A stretch of 6,785 bases of DNA from CAYONP01 sp964405335 (GTDB lineage Bacteria; Armatimonadota; UBA10988): positions 1 to 6,785 of the forward strand of contig CAYONP010000157.1 in NCBI GenBank assembly GCA_964405335.1, read 5' to 3'. The position numbers and the translations under genes are program-made. Positions within the stretch are counted from its first letter, which is position 1, and the number at the start of each line of letters is the position of its first letter. The notes beneath the pieces were generated by a model. The model was not told the DNA's origin, ran no database searches, and worked only from the letters and a program-made list of their open reading frames with translations. This document shows, piece by piece, positions 1-6,725 of the stretch.

Positions 1-215
<215 letters not shown>

Positions 216-224
216 CGGCACCGG

Positions 225-269
225 CCTCCCAGCCGCCGCATTGTACGCGCTACGCCCGGCGCACTGCAA
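225..269 (-). promoter_or_regulatory. Probable sigma70-type promoter and ribosome binding site of the moxR-like gene
   Basis: Read on the minus strand, TACAAT (bases 240-245) matches five of six bases of the -10 consensus. It lies 18 bases downstream of TTGCAG (264-269), a weak -35 match sharing only TTG. Transcription would begin near base 233, followed by GGGAGG (225-230) and the ATG at 213-215, giving a leader of about 18 bases. TACAAT is one of the few AT-rich words in the region, which adds weight. If real, the moxR-like gene is transcribed independently of the methyltransferase gene upstream. Confidence 0.5.
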
Positions 270-337
270 CGCCCAACCAGCACGAACCGGCCGGTGGCAC
301 CATATGCGTTTACCTTGGGTCGCATGACCGCCCACTC

Positions 338-415
338 GGTGCCACTGGCGGCTTGCCCGCCAGTGCCGCGGACGAGCCACTGGACAGCACTGGCGGACAA
401 GCCGCCAGTGGCACC
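338..415. repeat. Paired-hairpin intergenic palindrome (REP/MITE-like)
   Basis: Two 29-base arms (338-366 and 387-415) are reverse complements with a single mismatch, separated by 20 bases. Each arm is itself a small hairpin: CACTGGCGG, a five-base loop, then CCGCCAGTG (stems 343-351/357-365 and 388-396/402-410). The transcript could therefore fold either as two 9-bp hairpins or as one long stem. The outer word GGTGCCAC/GTGGCACC also occurs at 294-301, and a shortened GCCACTGG lies in the spacer (376-383), hinting at a larger or decayed element. It sits in the 251-base gap between two leftward genes. There is no T-run after the stems, so a standard intrinsic terminator is not shown. The structure resembles dispersed REP or MITE elements; copy number elsewhere in the genome cannot be seen here. 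Confidence 0.75.
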
Positions 416-466
416 AACCGCCGATGTCAACGCCAACCTGACGCCCATGGCCCCTGACCCCGGTTT

Positions 467-1474
467 CTACCCGCCGAGGTACCGGTCGCGCCCGGCGACC
501 AATGCCTGCATCTTGCGGTCGGCCACCGAGCGGGGGAGCATCCAGAAGCCGCAGTCGGGATGCACGTAGCGGATCCGCTCCGCGCCGAGCGTGGCCGCCG
601 CGCGCTCGATCCGCCGCGCCACCGTGTCGGCGCTCTCGACCTCGTTGTCCTTGATGTCGATCACGCCGATGCCGAGGCCGATCTCGGGCCGGATGCCGCG
701 CAGCACGTCGAGCTCGGACGGGTCGCGCCGAGCGCACTCGAGCACGACGTGATCGAGCCGCAGGGCGTTGATGAACTCGATCAGCGCACGCCAGGTGCCC
801 TGCTGGATGGTCTGCCCGCCGTAGTTGCCGAAACAGAGGTGCAACGCCGGCCGGCCACGGACCGCGGAGAGGACGTGATTCAGCGCCTCGGCGGCCCAGG
901 CGGCCTCGTCCGGATGGCCGGTGATGTTCGCCTCGTCGAGTTGAACCACGTCGGCCCCGAGCTCGGCCACCTGCTCGCGCAGGACCTCGGCGAGGGCATC
1001 GCAGAGCGCCGGCCGGCCGCCGTAGTGCCGGTCGACCAGGCACTTGCTCAACATGTGCGGACCGGTGACGGTGAACTTGAGCGGCGAGCGAGTCGCCGCT
1101 CGCACCTCGGCGCACGCCGCTGGCAGGTTCAGCGTGCCGGGGCCTATCGGACCCTCGACGATGCCCGCCGGCGCGGCGCGGTAGCGCATCTCCGGGTCGT
1201 CGCGAAACTGCTTCAGGTCGGCCCAGCCGATGCTCGTTCGGATGCCGCTCAGCGGGCCGACGAAGTAGTCGATCATGCCGTTGGTGTCGGGGTGGTTGAG
1301 GTCGAAGCGGTACAGCTCGCCGTCGGCGACCAGGTCGATGCCGGCCAGTTCCTGCGTGCGCAGAACCACGTACATCGCGTCGCGCAGGGCCTGGCGGCTG
1401 GGCGCGGCGGACAGCCAGGCCGGGATCGGGTAGCTGCCGACCACGGTGGTGAGCAGGCTCGGCGAGGCGCTCAT
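467..1474 (-). CDS. Core MetE-type (cobalamin-independent methionine synthase-like) methyltransferase
   Basis: This 335-residue protein matches the C-terminal catalytic barrel of cobalamin-independent methionine synthase and lacks the N-terminal half of full-length MetE (about 750 residues). The barrel opens with TTVVGSYPIP (residues 9-18). The zinc ligands expected in MetE are all present: His212 and Cys214 in LHLCFGN, Glu246 in VVLECARR, and Cys308 in HPDCGF. The substrate-side motif VQLDEAN (177-183) matches the family's 'QiDEP'. Such proteins transfer a methyl or alkyl group to or from a zinc-bound thiolate. Homocysteine is the classic acceptor, but stand-alone barrels also include methylcobamide-dependent enzymes and epoxyalkane:coenzyme M transferases, so the substrate is open. 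The reading frame stays open to base 1807, but the ATG at 1472-1474 is preferred: GGAG lies six bases upstream, the family homology begins right after it, and the extra N-terminal 111 codons would overlap the divergent gene. Confidence 0.88.
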   Translation of the reverse strand: MSASPSLLTTVVGSYPIPAWLSAAPSRQALRDAMYVVLRTQELAGIDLVADGELYRFDLNHPDTNGMIDYFVGPLSGIRTSIGWADLKQFRDDPEMRYRAAPAGIVEGPIGPGTLNLPAACAEVRAATRSPLKFTVTGPHMLSKCLVDRHYGGRPALCDALAEVLREQVAELGADVVQLDEANITGHPDEAAWAAEALNHVLSAVRGRPALHLCFGNYGGQTIQQGTWRALIEFINALRLDHVVLECARRDPSELDVLRGIRPEIGLGIGVIDIKDNEVESADTVARRIERAAATLGAERIRYVHPDCGFWMLPRSVADRKMQALVAGRDRYLGG

Positions 1475-1528
1475 GGCGGGCTCCGGGCGGGGCTGCTTGG
1501 CCCCGTGGCCGGGGTCACCTTCCGTCGG

Positions 1529-1555
1529 TTGCCGCCGCGGGCGGGGCGGTATAGA
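1529..1555 (+). promoter_or_regulatory. Possible promoter of the BrxF-like/PglZ-like/kinase operon
   Basis: TATAGA (1550-1555) stands out as AT-rich within the 99-base divergent gap and matches four of six bases of the -10 consensus. TTGCCG (1529-1534) is a four-of-six -35 match, but the 15-base spacer is short. Transcription would start near 1562, just before the ribosome binding site. On the opposite strand the same island reads CTCTATACC and could serve the methyltransferase gene. Both readings are weak. Confidence 0.25.
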
Positions 1556-1563
1556 GTCGATGC

Positions 1564-1568
1564 GGAGG
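1564..1568 (+). promoter_or_regulatory. Ribosome binding site deciding the GTG start at 1574
   Basis: GGAGG lies five bases before the GTG at 1574-1576. This is the best ribosome binding site in the region and favours that start over the in-frame GTG at 1505, which has only a loosely placed GGGG-type sequence upstream and would lie upstream of the likely promoter. Confidence 0.55.
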
Positions 1569-1573
1569 CGGCG

Positions 1574-2077
1574 GTGGACCTGCTGGCGGCGATCGAAGCC
1601 TGGCACGGGCGCGACGGCCCGACGCTGCTGCTCGCCGATCGACCGCGCCTGGCCGCCGCCGAGCGGCTGCTGGCCGAGGCGGGTGTCGCGGTCCGGCGAC
1701 TCGGCGCCGAGCTGCTCGCGCGGGTGCCGAGCGAGCTGATCGAAGCCGAGCAGCGCCTCTCGCCCCGGCCCGATTCGGCCGAGCCGCAACTCGCCTGGGC
1801 CGGCCACAAGCAGGCGGTGCGCCGGGCGCTCGAAGCTGCCTTCGCCGCCTGGCTGGCCGAGCTGGCGGGCGAGCGGTGCGCCCTTTCCGACCTCGAGCTC
1901 GCGCTGGGCGAGCGGCTGCCGCTCGAGCGGCTGATCAATCAGGGCGCGCCGGTGCTGCTGCTGGTCCCCGGCCGGCGCGAGGGCACGGCGGTGGTCTACG
2001 CGCCGGACGAGGCGCCGGTCCGCCTGCCGCCGGCTTTCGCCGCCCGCTGCCTGGTCGTTGGCGGGGCCGGAGGATGA
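1574..2077 (+). CDS. BrxF-like protein with degenerate P-loop (BREX type 3-like)
   Basis: From the GTG at 1574 this is a 167-residue soluble protein. Its layout follows BrxF, the small P-loop protein of type 3 BREX phage-defence loci. A short helix (DLLAAIEAW) leads to a first strand GPTLLLA (15-21). A helix and 'VRRLGAELLARVP' (40-52) follow, corresponding to BrxF's 'LNLGLELSRRL' block. Next come a Walker-B-like CALSDLELALG (102-112) and 'PVLLLVPGRREGTAVVYAPDE' (from 126), similar to BrxF's 'tVVaWpG...g.ltYAepg' ending. The Walker A motif is absent: the expected GxxGxGKT position reads ADRPRLAA (21-28), so nucleotide binding is not expected. The alignment is from memory of the family and was not computed. 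It overlaps the next gene by ATGA and is probably co-translated with it. If the BrxF link is wrong, it is an unrecognised alpha/beta protein whose partner is the PglZ-like protein. The frame is open far upstream, but that stretch overlaps the methyltransferase gene antisense. Confidence 0.6.
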   Translation: MDLLAAIEAWHGRDGPTLLLADRPRLAAAERLLAEAGVAVRRLGAELLARVPSELIEAEQRLSPRPDSAEPQLAWAGHKQAVRRALEAAFAAWLAELAGERCALSDLELALGERLPLERLINQGAPVLLLVPGRREGTAVVYAPDEAPVRLPPAFAARCLVVGGAGG

Positions 2078-4602
2078 CTGCCGGCGAGGTCATGGTCCGT
2101 CACCTGCGAACGGCCGCCGGCGGCGCCACGGCGGTGCTGATCGACGACCCGCACGGGCTGCTGCGCCTACCGGCCGAGATCCGCACCCGCGACGACCTGC
2201 GCCCGCTGACGGTGGTCACCGCTACCGGCAACCTGTCTTTCCGCCGCCGCCTCGAGGCGCTGGGCGAGCAGGAGCTGCGGCTCTGCGTGGTGCGCCAGCG
2301 GGCCGAAGTCTACCTGCCCGACATCGAGGCGGTCGTGAACGCCGGCGGGCTGCGTCTGCAGGCCTCGCCGAGCGGCATCCTGTCGCTCGCCACCGGCGAC
2401 CGCTGGCCGGTCTGGGTCGATGGCGAAGCGGAGCTGGTCGCCGGCCGGCTGGCCGCGATTGTCCAGGCCCGGCGGCGGTTCCGCCACGTCAGCGACACGC
2501 CGCTCGACGACGGTGATGTCGAGCGGCTCCTGCTCCACGGCCTGCTCGGCTGCGATATCGACGAGCCGAACGACGTGGCCGACGCATGGCTGGCGGTTTG
2601 CCGCGAGCTGCCGAGCATCGGCCGCCTGCACCAGCGCGGCTCGCGACTGGCGGCGCGGCTGACCGCCTGGCTGGCCCGGCAGCGGGCGCCGCTGCGGTGG
2701 GTCAAGCTGACCGACCCGAGCGCGGCGGTGCGGCTGACCTGGCTGGTCGCGGTGCTGCTCCCGCATCTGCCCGACCTGGCCGCGCTGCTGCCGCGGGTCT
2801 ACCCCGGCGCGCGGCTGCTGGAGGGTGAGGACCCGACCGCCATCGCCCGCGTGGCCTATCGCTGCGAGCGGCGTTCGGCCGAGCTGGCGAGCGAGCAGTG
2901 CGCCGCGGCCGAGGGCGTCATCGCCGGCCCGCTGCGCGACGGGGTGGTGCGCTTCCTGCGCCTGCGCGACCCCGCCGGCGCCATCGAGCTGCTGCGCCGC
3001 GAGGAGCGCTCCGGGCTGCTGGTGATCATGGCGCTGCGCACACTGCTCGGCGCCGTGGCGGCCGACCAGCCGCTCGACACGGCTCGGCTGCTGCCGCCCC
3101 TCGACGCGCTGGCCACCCGGCTTGACAGCCTCACCCTGCGCGACGCGGTGGCCGCGCACCTCGACCTGCTGCGCGCCGTGCTGCGGCTCGAAGCGGTGCG
3201 CCGCCGACTGGCCGAAGCCGGCGACGAGCCGGGCGACCCGGTCGGCCTGTTCGTCGACTCCGGCGCCGACGGCCTCGACGGCGACCTGGCCGTCGCCCGC
3301 GCGGCGCTGTGCGACAACGCTCTGGCGGTGACCGACTGGGACCCGGTACCCGACCCTGAGCGGCACAAGGCGGTGGTCGCCGGGCTGTTCCACCTGGTGC
3401 AGATGACCGAGCAGGCGGGCCTGCGGCTCGAGGCGGCGGCCGACCCGAGCCCGGGCGGCGACGTGCCGACCGCCTGGGACGACTATCTGGCGCCGGCGCT
3501 GGAGGCGCGCGGGCAGCCGCGCGCCACCTTGCTGCTGGTCGGTGGACTCGGCTGGGCCGGCTGGCGGCAGGTCGCCGCGGTGGCCGGCCGGCGGTACGAC
3601 GTCGCTGCCCGTCCGCTGGTCGCCGCGCTGCCCGCGGCGGCTGAAGTGTCGCTGCGCAAGGCCATCGCCGGCGCGGCCTGGCGGCCCGAGCTGGCCACCA
3701 CCGGCTGGGAGGCGCTGTTCAGCCTGGCCCGGCCCGAGCTGCGCCTGCGCCGGGGCCGCGCACCGCAGGCGCTGGAGCCGCTACGCGCTGCCGGGCTGGT
3801 ACGCTGGCAGCGGACCAGTCGCGAGCGCTGCTTGGCGGTGATCGATCTCTTCGCCGGCGCGCCGGGCGGGCTCTCGCCGGGCGAGTACCAACGCCGTGTC
3901 GGGCTCCTGGCGGCGGCGCTGGCCGCGCTGGCCGAGAGCGGCCGGCGCGACGAGCTGGTCGCCCTGCTCGGCGTTTCGGGCGCGGCGCGGACCACCTCCG
4001 CGGCCGGTCTGGCGTTGCCGGGCCAGGCCTATGGGGCGCGGGCGATGGTGACCGATGCCGCGGCCGACGAGGCGCTACGGCTCGACCCGCGCGAGGTGGG
4101 TCTGCCCGCGGCGCCGGGCGAGCGGCTGCTGGTCGCCACCGGTCGGCACCGGTTGGCGCCCTGCGCCGCCGGGACGGTGATGGCCGACGGCGGCGCGACG
4201 CTGGCCGAGCGGATTGTGCCGTTCGCGCTGCTGACCCCGCACGCGGGGGCCGGCGGCGCCGAGCTGGCCGTCGGCACGCTGCTTGCACCCGAGCAGGTCA
4301 ACGCCGGCGAGCCGTTCGAGGTCGGTCTGTGGGTCACGCTGACCGGCGGCGCGCTGGCCGAGGAGGCGTCATTGCACTTGGGTGGCCCGACGCCGGCGGT
4401 CTGCGGTGTCACGCTGGATCTCGACGAGCCGCGCTGGCTCGGGCTGGAGGTCACGCTGCCGGCCGGCGAGCACACGCTTGAGGTCGAGCTGCGCGCCGGC
4501 CGGCGCCTGCTGCGTCGGCGGGCAAGCTGCCGGGCGGTGGAGGAGACGCGGTTGGCCGACGAATCAGAGGCGCGCAGCCGGACCAGGGAACCCGCTGGAT
4601 GA
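2074..4602 (+). CDS. PglZ-like protein with degenerate active site and C-terminal beta-sandwich domain
   Basis: The protein has 842 residues from the ATG at 2074, which overlaps the previous stop as ATGA. Its GGAGG directly abuts the ATG, so the in-frame ATG at 2092 is an alternative start. The N-terminal part opens with AVLIDDPHGLL (20-30), similar to BREX PglZ openings, followed by a long helical region. The PglZ (alkaline-phosphatase-like) core begins at ATLLLVGGLGWAGW (484-497), where active members have 'lllvDGl...W'. It continues with ALPAAAEVSLRKAIAG (518-533; usually 'PT.T..sR.al.sG'), GVSGAARTTSAAG (633-645; usually 'tSDHG...a.G') and DGGATLAERIVPFALL (705-720; usually 'HGG.SleEvIVPf'). 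The Asp, Thr, Asp-His and His of active PglZ thus appear replaced by Gly, Ala, Gly-Ala/Arg and Asp: a likely pseudoenzyme. Residues about 735-822 look like an Ig/CARDB-type beta sandwich. No signal peptide or membrane segment is visible. PglZ is an essential core component of BREX. Alignment is by eye. Confidence 0.68.
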   Translation: MTAGEVMVRHLRTAAGGATAVLIDDPHGLLRLPAEIRTRDDLRPLTVVTATGNLSFRRRLEALGEQELRLCVVRQRAEVYLPDIEAVVNAGGLRLQASPSGILSLATGDRWPVWVDGEAELVAGRLAAIVQARRRFRHVSDTPLDDGDVERLLLHGLLGCDIDEPNDVADAWLAVCRELPSIGRLHQRGSRLAARLTAWLARQRAPLRWVKLTDPSAAVRLTWLVAVLLPHLPDLAALLPRVYPGARLLEGEDPTAIARVAYRCERRSAELASEQCAAAEGVIAGPLRDGVVRFLRLRDPAGAIELLRREERSGLLVIMALRTLLGAVAADQPLDTARLLPPLDALATRLDSLTLRDAVAAHLDLLRAVLRLEAVRRRLAEAGDEPGDPVGLFVDSGADGLDGDLAVARAALCDNALAVTDWDPVPDPERHKAVVAGLFHLVQMTEQAGLRLEAAADPSPGGDVPTAWDDYLAPALEARGQPRATLLLVGGLGWAGWRQVAAVAGRRYDVAARPLVAALPAAAEVSLRKAIAGAAWRPELATTGWEALFSLARPELRLRRGRAPQALEPLRAAGLVRWQRTSRERCLAVIDLFAGAPGGLSPGEYQRRVGLLAAALAALAESGRRDELVALLGVSGAARTTSAAGLALPGQAYGARAMVTDAAADEALRLDPREVGLPAAPGERLLVATGRHRLAPCAAGTVMADGGATLAERIVPFALLTPHAGAGGAELAVGTLLAPEQVNAGEPFEVGLWVTLTGGALAEEASLHLGGPTPAVCGVTLDLDEPRWLGLEVTLPAGEHTLEVELRAGRRLLRRRASCRAVEETRLADESEARSRTREPAG

Positions 4603-6725
4603 GCACGCAGGCCGGCCGGGCCGAGGTCGAGTCCCAGCTTCAGGCGTTGCAGCGCCTGGCCGGGCTGCTGCGTGACGCCTCGGACGTGCCCTCGCTGGCC
4701 AAGGCGCTGGCCGGCTTCTTGTGCGAGCGGTTCGACTGCGCCGCGGCGTCGCTCGTGCTGGTCGACGAGAAGAACGACGAGCTGGTCTTCCACACCGCCA
4801 GCGCGGTCACCGGCCGGATGCTCAACCGCGCGCGGCTGCGCCGCGGCGAGGGCATCGCCGGCTGGGTCTGCGAGCACCACTGCCAGCTCAACGTCGACGA
4901 CGCCCGGATCGACCCGCGGTTCTGCGACCGGGTCGACGTGCAGACCGGTTTCTTCACCCGCACCGTGCTGGCCGCGCCGCTCTATCGCCAGGGGCAGATC
5001 GAGGGCGCGATCGAGGTGCTCAACCGGATCGACGGCCAGCCGTTCGACTCCGACGACGAGCGGCTGCTCAGCGTGATTGCCGAGCAGGTCGAGCTGCTGG
5101 TCGCCAATGCGGTGCTGATCAGCGGCCTGGAGAAGCGCAACCGCGAGCTGAGCGCGCTGATCGAGGTCGACCGGGCGATGATCCGCCAGAACGACATCCA
5201 GGAGCTGATCGGGGTCATCCTTCGCTCGGTCACCCAGGTGGTCAGCGCCGCCGGCTCGTGCATCGTGCTGGTCGACCACCGCCACGACTGCCTGCGCTTC
5301 TTCCAGGCGGTCGGCCCGGCGAAGGACCGGCTGCTCGATATCCGGCTCGAGCGCGGCGAGGGCATCGTCGGCCAGTGCATCGACCATGGCGAGCCGATCT
5401 GGGTGCCCGACCCCTACTCCGACAGCCGCTTCGCACGAACCGTCGACGAGAGCACCGGGTTCGTCACCGAGTCGATCCTGGCCGTGCCGCTGCGGACCAA
5501 CGAGGGGGTGATCGGCGCGCTCGAGCTGGTCAACCTGGCCGAGACCAGTGACCACGACGAGCAGCGGGCGCTGGTCGAGGCGTTCGCCAGCCAGGCGGCG
5601 CAGGCGATTGAGCGGGCGCAGTACCTCCAGGGCCTGGTCCTCCGCGCCGACGAGGCGGCCAGCGAGCTGGCCATCACCGGCCGCACCCTGGCCGTCGAGC
5701 AGGCCAAGCTGGCGGCCATGATCGAGCAGATGGGCGACGCGCTGGTCATGGTCGACACGCAGGATCGCCTGCTGGTGCTCAATCCGGCGGCGCGGCGGCT
5801 GTTCGGCATCGACGAGGACCTGACCGGCCGGTCGGCGCTCGAGATCCGCAATGTCGGCCTGGCCGCGGTGCTGGCCGTCGGCGACACCGGCCCGCGCGGC
5901 GAGGAGCTGGTGGTCGAGCAGACCGAGAAGCAGATCCTGCTGGTCCACTCGGCGACGGTGCATGATTTCGACGGTCAGGCGTTCGGGCGGGTGGTCGTCT
6001 GCGGGGATATCACCGAACTCAAAGAGCTGGCCAAGGTGCGCAGCGACCTGGTCTCGTTCGTCTCGCACGAGCTGCGCACGCCGTTGACCGGGATCAAGCT
6101 GTGGGTCGGCAACCTGGCCGGCGACGACCGCCTGGCCGAACCCGAGCTGCGCCAGTCGCTGCACATCATCGACCAGCAGTGCGACCGGCTGCGGCGCATC
6201 GTCGACGACATGCTCTGCCTGTCGCTGATCGAATCGGGCCGGCACCTCGAGGTCCACTGGCGGCGGTTCGACCTGAACGAGCTGGTCACCCGGGTGGTCG
6301 ACGGGCAGCGGATGTTCGACCTGCGGCACGAGTTCGTCTGCGAGCTGGCCGAGCAGCGGGTGGTGGTCGAAGGCGATCCCGAGAAGATCGAGCAGGTGCT
6401 GACCAACCTGATTTCCAACGCGGTGAAATACTCGGACAAGGGCACCCAGGTGACGGTCACCACCGGCTGCGAGGGCGACGACGCGGTGATCTCGGTTCGC
6501 GACGAGGGCTACGGCATCGCCGCGGAGGATATCCCGCAGTTGTTCCGCCCGTTCAGCCGCCTGCCCGAGGCGCGCCAGCGCGGCATCCGGGGCACCGGCA
6601 TCGGCCTCTCGCTGTGCAAGCAGTTGATCGACGCCCACAGTGGCAGCATGTCGGTCGAGAGCGAGCCGGGTGTCGGCTCGAAGTTCACCTTCCGCTGGCC
6701 GCGCCGCCGGCCGTGGGAGGAGTGA
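4599..6725 (+). CDS. Soluble sensor histidine kinase, GAF-GAF-PAS-HisKA-HATPase
   Basis: The 708-residue protein starts at an ATG overlapping the PglZ-like stop as ATGA, with AGGGA (4585-4589) nine bases upstream. GAF1 spans about 30-170 and GAF2 about 190-340. Both carry 'RGEGI.G' and 'D...D.RF' motifs. A coiled-coil linker (about 340-372) leads to a PAS domain (about 372-475, with DALVMVDTQDRLLVLNPAARRLFG). The dimerization domain has an intact H-box FVSHELRTP with phospho-acceptor His490. The ATPase domain keeps the N-box (Asn603, Asn607), G1 DEGYGI (635-640) and G2 GTGIGL (665-670), so autophosphorylation should work. There are no membrane segments, signal peptide, HAMP or receiver domain, so it should sense a cytoplasmic signal through GAF or PAS. 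No response regulator lies in the window. Tight coupling to the PglZ-like gene suggests their activities are linked. The ligand cannot be told from sequence. Confidence 0.95.
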   Translation: MSTQAGRAEVESQLQALQRLAGLLRDASDVPSLAKALAGFLCERFDCAAASLVLVDEKNDELVFHTASAVTGRMLNRARLRRGEGIAGWVCEHHCQLNVDDARIDPRFCDRVDVQTGFFTRTVLAAPLYRQGQIEGAIEVLNRIDGQPFDSDDERLLSVIAEQVELLVANAVLISGLEKRNRELSALIEVDRAMIRQNDIQELIGVILRSVTQVVSAAGSCIVLVDHRHDCLRFFQAVGPAKDRLLDIRLERGEGIVGQCIDHGEPIWVPDPYSDSRFARTVDESTGFVTESILAVPLRTNEGVIGALELVNLAETSDHDEQRALVEAFASQAAQAIERAQYLQGLVLRADEAASELAITGRTLAVEQAKLAAMIEQMGDALVMVDTQDRLLVLNPAARRLFGIDEDLTGRSALEIRNVGLAAVLAVGDTGPRGEELVVEQTEKQILLVHSATVHDFDGQAFGRVVVCGDITELKELAKVRSDLVSFVSHELRTPLTGIKLWVGNLAGDDRLAEPELRQSLHIIDQQCDRLRRIVDDMLCLSLIESGRHLEVHWRRFDLNELVTRVVDGQRMFDLRHEFVCELAEQRVVVEGDPEKIEQVLTNLISNAVKYSDKGTQVTVTTGCEGDDAVISVRDEGYGIAAEDIPQLFRPFSRLPEARQRGIRGTGIGLSLCKQLIDAHSGSMSVESEPGVGSKFTFRWPRRRPWEE

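Noticed and set aside
338..415. Intrinsic terminator for the methyltransferase gene
   Set aside because: The stems are strong but no T-rich tract follows in the leftward direction, so only a general hairpin role is supported.
560..1573. Long upstream extension of the BrxF-like frame (to the ATG at 560)
   Set aside because: It is antisense to the methyltransferase, which has clear family motifs and zinc ligands. The extension has no protein-like pattern, and a better start with GGAGG exists at 1574.
1475..1807. N-terminal extension of the methyltransferase by 111 codons
   Set aside because: The added residues are R/G/Q-rich with no family similarity and overlap the BrxF-like gene. The internal ATG at 1472-1474 sits just before the conserved barrel start and has a GGAG.
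2167..3393. A 408-codon minus-strand open frame inside the PglZ-like gene
   Set aside because: Low-complexity Q/R/A/G-rich translation with no motif; it is the antisense reading of the coupled plus-strand gene.
1574..4602. A complete, canonical BREX type 3 locus
   Set aside because: BrxC, the adenine methyltransferase, the helicase and BrxA are absent, the flanks are unrelated genes, and both BREX-like proteins lack their expected active-site residues.
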